Part shown: positions 17,197 through 25,818 of the stretch, piece by piece
How positions within the stretch are numbered: position 1 is the stretch's first letter
Layout of the letters: each line of letters opens with the position of its first letter
Origin: Mycobacterium gordonae
Lineage (GTDB): Bacteria; Actinomycetota; Actinomycetes; Mycobacteriales; Mycobacteriaceae
Length of the DNA stretch: 64,000 nt
Direction of reading: 5' to 3'
Assembly: GCF_017086405.1 (NCBI RefSeq)
Contig: NZ_CP070973.1
Coordinates: forward strand, 4,186,739 to 4,250,738
The notes under the pieces: model-generated
The model's database searches: none
Told to the model about the DNA's origin: nothing
Seen by the model: only the letters and a program-made list of their open reading frames with translations
Made by a program: the position numbers and the translations under genes

Positions 17197-18813
17197 TCAC
17201 GCCAGCGTCTCGATGATGAGGTCACCGTCGGCGAACTGGCGGCGCAGCTTCTTCTTGTCGAACTTGCCAGTGGAAGTCAGCGGAATGTCGGTGACGAACG
17301 CCCACCGTTCCGGTAGCCACCACTTGGCCACCCGCGCACGCAGAAATTCGGTCAGCTCCGCCGCGGTGGCGGTGCGGGCGGCAGCCAGGACGACCACCGC
17401 CAGCGGCCGTTCCTGCCACTTGTCGTCGGGCACTCCAATCACCGTGGCGGTGCGCACCGCAGGGTGAGCGGCCAACTCGTTCTCCAATTCCACCGAGGAG
17501 ATCCATTCGCCCCCGGACTTGATGACATCCTTGGAGCGGTCGGTCAGCGCGATGAGCGCGTCCGCGCTGATCGTCCCGACGTCCCCGGTACGCAACCACC
17601 CGTCCGGCGACGCCGCCGGACTGTCATTCTCGTAATACGACTGAGTGATCCACGGGCCGCGGACTTGAATCTCCCCCACCGATTTTCCGTCCCACGGTTG
17701 TTCTGCACCGCTGTCATCGACGATGCGGGCCTGCACACCGGCCACCACCCGGCCTTGGGTTGCGCGCAGGTGAAGCGACCTCTCCGGGGTATCAGAACTC
17801 CGCGGCAGAGCGACCGAGGCCAGCGGGGAAGTCTCAGTCATCCCCCAAGCCTGCACAATGCGGATGCCCAGCTCGTCATAGGCGGTCATCAACGACCGCG
17901 GAACCGCCGAACCACCGCAGGCCACCATCTTCAGCGAACTCACGTCATGGCCAGGATTGTCGCGCAAGTAATGCAGAACATCGGTCCAGATTGTCGGCAC
18001 CGCCCCCGCCATCGTCGGCCGCACCGCCTCGATCATCTCCACCAAAGGCCCCGCCTGCAGGAAACGGTCAGGCAGCAGAAGCTGCGCGCCGGCCATCATC
18101 GCCGCATACGGCAACCCCCACGCGTTGGCGTGGAACATCGGAACGATCGCCAACACCGTGTCGTCATGACCGATGCCCAAGGCATTCGAGGTGCACGCCG
18201 CCTGAGAGTGCAACCACGTCGAACGATGGCTGTAGACAACACCTTTCGGGTGCCCGGTGGTACCGCTCGTATAGCACATCGCTGCAGCCGACCGCTCATC
18301 GACATCGGGCCACTCGAACGTACTCGACTGGGCGGCCACCACATCGTCGTACCGTAGGACGTCCTTTCCGCACCCCTCGACCGCGGCAAGATCGCCGGTT
18401 CCGGTCACTAGCACCGTGCGCACCGAGGTCATCGACGGCAACGCCGCCGCCAAAAGGGCAAGCACCGTACTGTCGACGATGATCACCCGATCCTCGGCAT
18501 GATTGGCGATCCACGTCAGCTGTTCCGGCGGCAGCCGCAGGTTCAACGTATGCAGCACCGCGCCCATCGACGGCACCGCCGCGTAACAGTCCAGATGCTC
18601 CTGGTTGCTCCATTGCAGCGTCGCGACACGCTCATCTCCACGGATGCCGATCTGGCGCAAAGCATTTGCCAACCGTGCCGCACGCTCACCCACCTCGCGA
18701 TAGGACACCCCAGAGATCTGCCGGGGTCCGCGCGCAGTCAGCACCTCGCGATCGCCATGGACTGCCGAAGCATGGGCCACGATCGCGGGCACAGTCAACG
18801 CAACGTCCTGCAT
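17197..18813 (-). CDS. Fatty-acid / acyl-CoA ligase (FadD-type)
   Basis: This 538-residue AMP-binding enzyme activates a carboxylic acid through an acyl-AMP to the CoA thioester. The P-loop-like motif is YTSGTTGHPKGVVYSH (about residue 180). Further adenylation motifs are AWGMTETSPL and GWLRTGDVG, and the C-terminal catalytic Lys is in STGKFDKKKLRR. The ATG at 18813 follows a GAGGAG site by 4 nt. It lies between the SCP2 gene and the alcohol dehydrogenase. Medium to long chain acids from the alkane pathway are the likely substrates. FadD13 of the mymA locus is a relative in a similar context. Confidence 0.92.
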   Translation of the reverse strand: MQDVALTVPAIVAHASAVHGDREVLTARGPRQISGVSYREVGERAARLANALRQIGIRGDERVATLQWSNQEHLDCYAAVPSMGAVLHTLNLRLPPEQLTWIANHAEDRVIIVDSTVLALLAAALPSMTSVRTVLVTGTGDLAAVEGCGKDVLRYDDVVAAQSSTFEWPDVDERSAAAMCYTSGTTGHPKGVVYSHRSTWLHSQAACTSNALGIGHDDTVLAIVPMFHANAWGLPYAAMMAGAQLLLPDRFLQAGPLVEMIEAVRPTMAGAVPTIWTDVLHYLRDNPGHDVSSLKMVACGGSAVPRSLMTAYDELGIRIVQAWGMTETSPLASVALPRSSDTPERSLHLRATQGRVVAGVQARIVDDSGAEQPWDGKSVGEIQVRGPWITQSYYENDSPAASPDGWLRTGDVGTISADALIALTDRSKDVIKSGGEWISSVELENELAAHPAVRTATVIGVPDDKWQERPLAVVVLAAARTATAAELTEFLRARVAKWWLPERWAFVTDIPLTSTGKFDKKKLRRQFADGDLIIETLA

Positions 18814-18861
18814 CGTGCTCCTCATCGCACACCCGCCCTACAGCCCGCGGTGAGGCGAGGG

Positions 18862-19284
18862 TCACGCATCGATGAGGTCCTGCCGATTCTGGCTCTCCAG
18901 CATCAACCGGTACTCGGGGAACAGGTTCTTGGCCTGCGGGATCAACTTGATCAACTTCGGCACCGGACCTTTCGCACGTACCGTTCCCTTGGCCATCGCC
19001 ATCGTCAAGTTCACCTTCCCCAACCAGAACTTGTTCCCCGTGTCTGCCGACATGAACAACTCCACGTTGGGCACCGCGGTACTGGCCGCTCCGGTCTCCA
19101 CCACCTTGTTCGGCATGTCCACCGTCACAACCGCATCCGGATCTGTGTAATGCACCCGCAACACCACACCCGAATTCGCGAGCTTGTCCGCGAGACCCTC
19201 CTTCTCCAAACCCCGCCGAAAGATCCCGCCCAGGAAGGCATAGACCTCGTCCTCGTCCCTAAATACCGCCACCGTCAACCTCAA
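18862..19284 (-). CDS. SCP2 sterol-carrier domain protein
   Basis: This 140-residue single-domain SCP2-type lipid carrier contains the hydrophobic pocket strands VVLRVHYTDPDAVVTVDM and FWLGKVNLTMAMAKGTVRAKG. A carrier next to a CYP153 and an acyl-CoA ligase could shuttle hydrophobic chains between the enzymes. The start is unclear. TTG at 19284 gives the full length, while a GTG at 19272 with GAGG 6 nt upstream is at least as good. An AGAAC-type pentanucleotide repeat lies directly upstream. Confidence 0.82.
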   Translation of the reverse strand: MRLTVAVFRDEDEVYAFLGGIFRRGLEKEGLADKLANSGVVLRVHYTDPDAVVTVDMPNKVVETGAASTAVPNVELFMSADTGNKFWLGKVNLTMAMAKGTVRAKGPVPKLIKLIPQAKNLFPEYRLMLESQNRQDLIDA

Positions 19285-19297
19285 CTAACCTCATTGT

Positions 19298-19320
19298 CAG
19301 AACAGAACAGAACAGAACAG
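19298..19320. repeat. Pentanucleotide tandem repeat (CAGAA)4.6 upstream of SCP2 gene
   Basis: CAGAA is repeated four times and followed by CAG, 14 nt upstream of the SCP2 start on the opposite-strand reading (TTCTG repeats on the coding strand). Short tandem repeats of this type change copy number by slippage. Here they would change the promoter or leader length, not a reading frame. Confidence 0.85.
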
Positions 19321-19533
19321 GCACCGACTTCTGACGCTGCTCCTCCGGAAAGAATCGTCATGCTCGTTGGGAAACCCCACTAGGTCCTGATGCGCTGCGC
19401 CAAGGCGACCGCCGGGCAGCCGCTAGCGTTCCTTTGCCAGCGGGGCTGGATGGCAATTGTCACTGAAGTACCTCTCCAAGACACGCGTCGCATCCGCCGT
19501 CGTCGTTCCCACCGCCTACGCACCGCCGGCACC

Positions 19534-20736
19534 TCAGTCCGAGCCGGCGAGCACCAGTTCGGCCCGTTCGACGGCGACTTGCTGCGTGATGACCCGCTTG
19601 CTGAACATGAAGTCGCGGGGACGGTTGATGCAGTCGGCGGCAAGAAGCTCGCCGGCACGGAGGTAGAAGCAGGTGAAGTCGCGCTCCCGGGTCGGGTCGC
19701 CGCTGAGGACGACCTCGTCGTACCCGGTGTTGAGACCGGCGATCTGGAGCTTGAGGTCGTATTGATCTGACCAGAACCATGGAAGGGCCGCTATCTTCTT
19801 GGACTTCCCACAGACGGTCGCGGCGGCGACCTTGGCCTGCTCGGCCGCGCTCGGCACGGACTCCAGGCGGATGCGACGGCCGTAACGGGCCATGTCGTGG
19901 CTGGCGCAGTCCCCGGCGGCCACGATGTCGGGGTCGCTAGTCCGGGCCTGATCGTCGATCACGACGCCGTTGTCGACGACCAGGCCCGCGGTGGCGGCGA
20001 GCTCGGTGTTCGGCTCCACGCCGATGCCGACAATGACGAGGTCGGCGGGAATTGATTCGCCACCGGCCAGGATTACTTCGCGGACCCTGCCGTCGCCGGA
20101 CAGAGCCTCGACCAGCGTGCCCGTCCGGATGTTGACGCCCTCCTCCCGGTGGATCCGGTCGAAGAACTCCGATACCTCCGGGGCGGTGACCCGTTCAAGG
20201 ACGCGCCCGGTCGCCTCGAGCAGGGTGACCTCCAGACCCAGTGCACGCAACGAGGCGGCTGTCTCCAGTCCGATGTAGCCGCCGCCGACGATCACCGCCC
20301 GACGCCCGGGGCCGGCGGCCTCTCGGATCATCTCGCCGTCCGCGGCGGTGCGTAGGTAGAAGACTCCGGCCAGGTCCGCTCCCGGGGTGGGGAGCCGACG
20401 AGGCCGGGCGCCAGTGCACAGCGCGAGCTTGTCGTAGGGCAGTGCGTCGCCGGTACTCAGCACGACATGACCAGCCGAGCGGTCGACCGCCGCCACCGTC
20501 GCATCCAGGAGTCGGATCCGCTGCTTGGCGTAGAAATCCGAGTTGCGGATCGCGAGTTCGGCCAGTTCGCATTTGTCGGCCAGGTACGACTTGGACAGCG
20601 GGGGCCGCTGGTAGGGCAACGCCGACTCATCGCCGACGAGGACGATTTCGCCGTCCCACCCTTCTCGGCGAAGACTGGCGGCGAGCTGGGTGCCCGCGTG
20701 GCTGGCCCCCGCGATGACCGCTCGCTGCACGGTCAT
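19534..20736 (-). CDS. Ferredoxin reductase, FAD-dependent (rubredoxin/putidaredoxin reductase type)
   Basis: This 400-residue NAD(P)H:ferredoxin reductase passes electrons to the [2Fe-2S] ferredoxin encoded at 22145. The FAD motif is AVIAGASHAGTQLA (about residue 6), with LPYQRPPLSK, the NAD motif VIVGGGYIGLETAASL (about residue 147), and DIVAAGDCA for flavin binding. The C-terminal reductase domain follows. The ATG overlaps the CYP153 stop (ATGA), so the electron chain is translated as a unit with the P450. Confidence 0.93.
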   Translation of the reverse strand: MTVQRAVIAGASHAGTQLAASLRREGWDGEIVLVGDESALPYQRPPLSKSYLADKCELAELAIRNSDFYAKQRIRLLDATVAAVDRSAGHVVLSTGDALPYDKLALCTGARPRRLPTPGADLAGVFYLRTAADGEMIREAAGPGRRAVIVGGGYIGLETAASLRALGLEVTLLEATGRVLERVTAPEVSEFFDRIHREEGVNIRTGTLVEALSGDGRVREVILAGGESIPADLVIVGIGVEPNTELAATAGLVVDNGVVIDDQARTSDPDIVAAGDCASHDMARYGRRIRLESVPSAAEQAKVAAATVCGKSKKIAALPWFWSDQYDLKLQIAGLNTGYDEVVLSGDPTRERDFTCFYLRAGELLAADCINRPRDFMFSKRVITQQVAVERAELVLAGSD

Positions 20737-22124
20737 GCGCCACCTTTCGGGGTGAGGCGGACCATCAGCTTACTGATCCCCCTCACGAAGTTGGACTGCA
20801 CGTACTCGGGCTCACCGACGACCTCGATGTTCTCGAACCGCGGAAGCAGCTCCTCCCACAGGATCCGCAACTGCATCTCGGCCAGCCGGTTACCCATACA
20901 GCGGTGCACGCCGAAACCGAAGGAGATGTGGTTACGGGCGTTGGCCCGATCGATAATCAGGTCATCGGGCCGATCGAACACGCGCTCGTCGCGGTTGCCC
21001 GAGGCGTACCACATCAGGACCTTGTCGCCCTTGCGGATGAACTGCCCGTTGAGCACAGTGTCGGCCTTGGCGATCCGGCGCATATGCGCGAGCGGGGTTT
21101 GCCACCGGATGATCTCCGAGACCATGTTGGGGATCAGCTCGGGGTTCGCCTTCAGCTTCTCAAACTGGTCAGGGAACTCGTTCAGCGCCAGAACACCACC
21201 GCTCATGGAATTGCGGGTCGTATCGTTGCCACCCACGATCAGCAATACCAAGTTGCCCAAGAACTCCATCGGGCGATCGATCAGGTCCTTGGTGCTCTCG
21301 TCGCTCTGCAACATGGTGATCAGATCGAAGCCGGGCAGCTCTCCGGCAGCTGTCCGGGCTGCCTTGTCCCGCCAGTGAGCGCTGAGACCTCTAGCCATAT
21401 CGACCATGCCGCGAAATATCTCGTCGTTGTCCGAGGGCCCACCGTTGGCTTGCTCCATGGAGGTGGCGAGATCGGACCATTGGACGAGCTTGCGCCGCTG
21501 CTCGAACGGGAAGTCCAGCAGCGTGGCCAGCATGCGCGCGGTTAGCTCGATCGAGACGTGCTGCACCCAGTTGAACGGTTCGCCAAGCGGCAGAGCGTCG
21601 AGCACGTCTACCACCCGCTCGCGGATGAGGCCCTCCATCTCACGCAGGTTCTTCGGTGCGACCACACCCTGGACAGCCTGCCGTTGCCGGTCGTGTTTTG
21701 GGGGGTCCATCGCGATGAACATCGCAATGTCGAGGAAGCGCGGCGGGCTCCCGATGACGATGAACGGCTCGGAGGAGAAGACCTCGTGGTTCTTGTCGAC
21801 GGCCACGATGTCGGCATGCCGCGTCACCGACCAGAACGGGCCGAACGCGCTGTGGGCCTGATAGTGCACGGGAGCCTCGTTGCGTAGGCGCTCGTAATAG
21901 GACTTCCAGCGACCCTGACGATAGAGGAAAGGATTGCTAAGGTCGATGTCGGTCAGTTCAACCTCGTCAGCCGGCGGGATCGGTCGCTCGATGAAGATTT
22001 TTTCACCGTTGGTGCCGGTGACCCAGCGCCGCGTTCTGTCGTAGAGGTGGGCGCCCTGGATTATTCGGTCCATCGGAATTGTTGCCTGAGCCTTGGCAGT
22101 GACTGCCTCGCGAATATTGCTCAC
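20733..22124 (-). CDS. cyp153: CYP153-family cytochrome P450 alkane hydroxylase
   Basis: This 463-residue P450 matches the bacterial CYP153 group, which hydroxylates the terminal carbon of medium-chain alkanes and fatty acids. Family hallmarks are FGPFWSVTRHADIVAV, MFIAMDPPKHDRQR, the I-helix LLIVGGNDTTRNSMSGGV, EIIRWQTPLAHMRR and the heme loop FGFGVHRCMGNRLAE (ligand Cys409). It has an N-terminal extension of about 50 residues, as many CYP153s do. The gene is 20 nt downstream of the ferredoxin gene and overlaps its reductase, so the full electron chain is co-transcribed. Regulation by the divergent AraC-type gene is likely. Confidence 0.95.
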   Translation of the reverse strand: MSNIREAVTAKAQATIPMDRIIQGAHLYDRTRRWVTGTNGEKIFIERPIPPADEVELTDIDLSNPFLYRQGRWKSYYERLRNEAPVHYQAHSAFGPFWSVTRHADIVAVDKNHEVFSSEPFIVIGSPPRFLDIAMFIAMDPPKHDRQRQAVQGVVAPKNLREMEGLIRERVVDVLDALPLGEPFNWVQHVSIELTARMLATLLDFPFEQRRKLVQWSDLATSMEQANGGPSDNDEIFRGMVDMARGLSAHWRDKAARTAAGELPGFDLITMLQSDESTKDLIDRPMEFLGNLVLLIVGGNDTTRNSMSGGVLALNEFPDQFEKLKANPELIPNMVSEIIRWQTPLAHMRRIAKADTVLNGQFIRKGDKVLMWYASGNRDERVFDRPDDLIIDRANARNHISFGFGVHRCMGNRLAEMQLRILWEELLPRFENIEVVGEPEYVQSNFVRGISKLMVRLTPKGGA

Positions 22125-22144
22125 GTCTCACCTCTCTTTCGTCA

Positions 22145-22465
22145 TCACAGTTGGAACTCGGGCAGATGGACGATCAAACCGTCCCACGCCTCAGAGACCT
22201 GCATCTGGCAGGACAGCCGGGAGGTCGGCTGACGCTCGGGGTTCATCGCGAGCATCTCCTCTTCATTGGCCCCGGAGAGGCCGACCCGATCGGACCATTG
22301 CGGATCGACGATCACATGGCAGGTGCCGCACGCGGCTTCGCCTCCGCAGTCGCCGTCGATGCCGGGCACCGCATTGTTGGTCGCGACCCGCATCAGTGAC
22401 TGACCTTCCTCGAGAGGCGCCTCATACTTCTCGCCGCCGTGGGAGACAAATGTGACAACTGCCAT
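22145..22465 (-). CDS. [2Fe-2S] ferredoxin (adrenodoxin/putidaredoxin type)
   Basis: This 106-residue ferredoxin has the cluster pattern C-x5-C-x2-C in GDCGGEAACGTCHV and the fourth Cys in RLSCQMQV. It is the redox partner that carries electrons from the reductase at 19534 to the CYP153. It is the first gene of the operon, so it and the AraC-type regulator share the 117-bp divergent promoter region. Confidence 0.95.
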   Translation of the reverse strand: MAVVTFVSHGGEKYEAPLEEGQSLMRVATNNAVPGIDGDCGGEAACGTCHVIVDPQWSDRVGLSGANEEEMLAMNPERQPTSRLSCQMQVSEAWDGLIVHLPEFQL

Positions 22466-22582
22466 AGCCAGGCTCCTTGCGTGTCCTCAGTTACTTGACA
22501 CAAGTCTTGCGCCAGATGAGCGCTGCGGCTATGTTCGCCGGAGTCAGAAACTTGTGATTTCGGCTCAAAGGGGCCATGGTCA
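22466..22582. promoter_or_regulatory. Divergent promoter between CYP153 operon and AraC-type gene
   Basis: This 117-bp gap contains a perfect inverted repeat ACTTG-ACA-CAAGT at 22493-22505, and an ACTTGTG half-site recurs about 45 bp away near 22548. This is a good candidate binding site for the AraC-type regulator. A TTGACA hexamer lies within the repeat. The exact promoter elements are not certain. Confidence 0.45.
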
Positions 22583-23593
22583 GTGAACCCCAATGACGCG
22601 GGTGTGCCCCCACTCGCATTCGTGCAAATGCTCGAGAGCCCGGCGTTTGACCCAGACGCCGTCGCGCGGCTTCGCAACATCATGGCTCGCGAAGGAACCG
22701 ACGAGGCGACGCTGATTCAGCGTGATATCCAGGCCCCGTTACGGTGGTTTCGTGAGGCGTACCCCGGTCTAGACATCGATCAGGCAACGCTGCTCGGATT
22801 TGCGTTAGCCGAACAGGCACAGTTGACGTCCTTCGGCCCGCTGAGTGTTCCGCTGGTCAGCGCGGGCTCAGTGGCCGAGATCGTAGAGCTGCTGACTTAT
22901 CTGCCGTTGATCACGACGGCTGTCAAAGCACAGTTTCATCCAGATGACCAAGGCCTCACCGTCGGGCTCTGGGGACACACCAGCGATCGTGCCCTGGACT
23001 GCCTCGCCGTCACGTACGCCGGGTTGGCGTTGTTGCGACTGCTGGACATGCTCGTCCGTGCGGCGCCGACCCTCACACTCCACTTGAGTTGGCCAGCGCC
23101 CGCCGCCTTGAAAGATCGCGAGGACGACCTTACCGCCGGGCGCCTGTTCTTCGACGCTCCGATGTCCTTCCTCCATGTTCCCGCGGACACGCTCAACGAG
23201 GTGTGCCGGTTCTCCGATCCCGTCGCATACCGACTCGCCATCGTCGATCTGCAGCGAACTCTCGACCAGCGGAGCGAAACCACGTCGTTCTCGGAGAAGG
23301 TGAGACGGCTGCTGCAGAAGGAGCCCGGACGCCGAAGTAAACATTGGTTCGCACATGAGCTGTCGATGTCCACCAGCACACTCAAGCGGCGCCTCTCCGA
23401 AGAGGAGACCACCTTTCGCGAGTTGCGCCAAGCATTCCTGCGCGAGCGCGCGATGCTGCAGCTACTCGACCGATCCCTATCGGTGAGTGAGATCGCCACG
23501 GATCTCGGATACAGCGACCTCGCCAACTTCTCACACGCCTTCAAGCGATGGACCGGCCGCTCTCCGAGCGAGTTTCGGCTCTCACCACATTGA
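22583..23593 (+). CDS. AraC-family regulator (VirS/AlkR-like)
   Basis: This 336-residue regulator has an N-terminal PF12625-like sensor domain (about residues 20-200) and a C-terminal double helix-turn-helix (about residues 250-336). The latter includes LSMSTSTLKRRLSEE and SVSEIATDLGYSDLANFSHAFKRWTG. Start is GTG at 22583. Members of this group activate alkane and fatty-acid genes, and VirS of M. tuberculosis activates the mymA operon. Its divergent position makes control of the CYP153 operon very likely. The inducer is probably a hydrocarbon or fatty acid. Confidence 0.9.
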   Translation: MNPNDAGVPPLAFVQMLESPAFDPDAVARLRNIMAREGTDEATLIQRDIQAPLRWFREAYPGLDIDQATLLGFALAEQAQLTSFGPLSVPLVSAGSVAEIVELLTYLPLITTAVKAQFHPDDQGLTVGLWGHTSDRALDCLAVTYAGLALLRLLDMLVRAAPTLTLHLSWPAPAALKDREDDLTAGRLFFDAPMSFLHVPADTLNEVCRFSDPVAYRLAIVDLQRTLDQRSETTSFSEKVRRLLQKEPGRRSKHWFAHELSMSTSTLKRRLSEEETTFRELRQAFLRERAMLQLLDRSLSVSEIATDLGYSDLANFSHAFKRWTGRSPSEFRLSPH

Positions 23594-23639
23594 GCTGTCC
23601 CGGCGGGTCCGGAGATCCCGACCTTTGCGGCGTCTTTCT

Positions 23640-24060
23640 GCAGCGTCGCCTCTCCCCGGGTGTTCGATGAAGGCCCGAGCCTGCGCGCCGGGCAGCAGAT
23701 TCACCCGGTCACACAAGCCGGCCAGATGCTCGGCCAGCACCGAATCCAATTGGCGGGCATAACCGAAAGTGAACTCCCGCAACAGCGTTCCCATCGTTGA
23801 CGGGGGATACACCCGGCGGAAAAAGGGTTTTTATGCCGCCAGCGCGGACCAGGTCGACATCATCGATGTAATCCGCGCCCGCGTACATGCTCGCGATCAG
23901 GGTGGCCAGTTTCGGAGCCGGATTGGCCGACCTCGACTTGACCCTGGGAGCTGCGATGTGAATCTTGTTGGCCAACAACTCCGATAGGCCTGCCTGCTCA
24001 GCCAGCGCCATCACCGGCACCAGGCCCGCGCACGACACCAGATGTCCTCATCGAACACAT
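23640..24060 (-). pseudogene. IS1380-type transposase remnant
   Basis: Two minus-strand frames hold adjoining pieces of one transposase N-terminus. One (24038 to about 23820) reads SCAGLVPVMALAEQAGLSEL and ADYIDDVDLVRAGGIKTLF. The other (about 23812-23640) reads STMGTLLREFTFGYARQLDS and GLCDRVNLLPGAQARAFI. They match IS1380-family transposases of mycobacteria up to the first catalytic region, where the frame ends in unrelated sequence. The rest of the gene and the IS ends are not seen. This is an old, truncated and frameshifted copy. Confidence 0.75.
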
Positions 24061-24235
24061 CGGACCGCGGGGTGAACGTGTGGGACACTCGCGCCGGAAG
24101 TGCCGTTCTCGAACTGGACCGATTGTTGCCTGAACAATATCAATCTTCCCAGCTCAGAACGCACTTTCCTTATCCCGACACCCCGACAAACAGTCCATTG
24201 TCAGTGGATCGAGGCTAAGACCGCTCAAGTCACAG

Positions 24236-24853
24236 CTATCTATAGCCAACGCCGAGGTAGCGGAGCGCCACCCGCGAGATCCGCGCACCCGTGGTGGCGA
24301 TGTCCGCGGAGGGAAGGACGACGTGACTCACGGTGAGCCGCACCAGAACGTCTGCGACCTCCTCGACGTCTTCGGAGTCGAGATCGGCGAAGTGGTCGTG
24401 AAACCACGCGACCAAAGCCGCGGAGGAGAGCTGGAGCAGGGACGCCGATGTCGGCAGGAGAGGAAGAACGCCCGTCGTCGGCGCACCGGCGCGATCATCC
24501 CCTGAGTGGCTGGACGTCAGCACCGACTTCAGGAGCGGACTGGCTTCTGCTTCACGCAGGGTGAACCGCACCGCTGCGGTGATGCCGCCCTGAACGTCGC
24601 CGGTGTGTTCGGCGAGGATGGCGTGGATACCCTCCAGGAAGCGCTGACCCTCGGCCACCACGAGCGCGTCACCAAGTCCCTGCTTATCGCCGAACTCCTT
24701 GTATAGCGTCGGTCGGGAGACGCCGACAAGTTCGGCGACCTCACTCACTCGGACTTGTTCCCAGCCCTTCTCAATGGTGAGTTCCCGTGTCGCCCTCAAG
24801 ACCTGCTCGCGGATATGTCGGCGAAACGACATCCGCGCCGAATCAGTTGGCAT
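24236..24853 (-). CDS. TetR-family regulator
   Basis: This roughly 205-residue regulator has a helix-turn-helix with WEQVRVSEVAELVGVSRPTLYKEFG near its N-terminus. ATG at 24853 is preferred, since a TTG at 24910 overlaps the hydrolase stop but adds a tail not seen in the family. It is the third gene of a hotdog / hydrolase / TetR run on the minus strand and may control it. Confidence 0.85.
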   Translation of the reverse strand: MPTDSARMSFRRHIREQVLRATRELTIEKGWEQVRVSEVAELVGVSRPTLYKEFGDKQGLGDALVVAEGQRFLEGIHAILAEHTGDVQGGITAAVRFTLREAEASPLLKSVLTSSHSGDDRAGAPTTGVLPLLPTSASLLQLSSAALVAWFHDHFADLDSEDVEEVADVLVRLTVSHVVLPSADIATTGARISRVALRYLGVGYR

Positions 24854-24906
24854 ACGAGCAGAATAGGTGGCGAACTGGGATCTCCCGCGCAGCCCGACGA
24901 CTGGCG

Positions 24907-25818
24907 TCAAACGGTACGGTCGAGAAAGTCGACGACCGCCGTCGAGAATGCGTCGTTGTTGTCGCCAGCAACCATGTGGCCCGCGCCCGACACGTCAACG
25001 GTTTGCGCGTGGGGAACCAAGGTGAGGAAATCCTTCACTGTCTCTTCGGAGACTATGTCCGACAGCAGGCCGCGGACCAGCAGCGCCGGCGCGGACACCT
25101 GTCGCGCGCCATCGACAAGGAATGCGCTCATCATCTCGAACTCCTCTGCGCCGTCGTCTGAATCACTCTGCAGGAACTGAAAATTCGACGTCGCAAACGC
25201 CGGATCCCATCGCCAGGCCCAGCGACCGTCTCCACGTCGGCGGAGGACTTTTTGAAGGCCGTCGACGTTTTCGGGGCGAGGGCGGTGCGGGTTGTAGGCG
25301 GCGATCACGTCAGCGGCCGACTCTAGGCTGTCGAAACCTTCGGGATGGGCCGACATGAACGATAGGACTCGGCGGGCGCCGTGCATCTGCATTCGCGGAG
25401 TGATGTCAACCAGGACGACGGCCTGCCATAGCTCCGATGGGGCGAGCAAGTGCGTGCCGAGGATGGTCAAACCGCCCAACGATGCCCCGATCGCGGCAAC
25501 TGGGCGGGCGGAGCCGGCGTACGCGCGCACGGCCAACAGGTCGGACCCCAGCCGTTCGATGTCATAGCGTCCGTCTGGATCCCAGTCGCTGTCACCATGT
25601 CCCCTTGCGTCGTAGGCGGCAACGGTGTAGCCCCGCTGATGCAATCGTTGGGCGGTGACATCCCAGGCGTGCCGGCTCTGACCACCGCCGTGAAGGAGCA
25701 ACACGACCGCCCGCGGTCCGTCACAGCGGTAGAAGTCGACCGCCAGCGAGAGCCCATCCACCGTGGGCACGCGCTCGACGACAGGAGCGGACGAATCATG
25801 TGCTCTGTTTGCAGACAT
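24907..25818 (-). CDS. Alpha/beta hydrolase
   Basis: This 303-residue hydrolase has the HGGGQSRHAW oxyanion region (about residue 41), the nucleophile elbow AIGASLGGLT, and a C-terminal GAGHMVAGD with the catalytic His. The ATG at 25818 shares one base with the upstream hotdog stop (TGATG), so the two are coupled. An epoxide hydrolase, thioesterase or C-C hydrolase role cannot be told apart from sequence. Confidence 0.88.
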   Translation of the reverse strand: MSANRAHDSSAPVVERVPTVDGLSLAVDFYRCDGPRAVVLLLHGGGQSRHAWDVTAQRLHQRGYTVAAYDARGHGDSDWDPDGRYDIERLGSDLLAVRAYAGSARPVAAIGASLGGLTILGTHLLAPSELWQAVVLVDITPRMQMHGARRVLSFMSAHPEGFDSLESAADVIAAYNPHRPRPENVDGLQKVLRRRGDGRWAWRWDPAFATSNFQFLQSDSDDGAEEFEMMSAFLVDGARQVSAPALLVRGLLSDIVSEETVKDFLTLVPHAQTVDVSGAGHMVAGDNNDAFSTAVVDFLDRTV

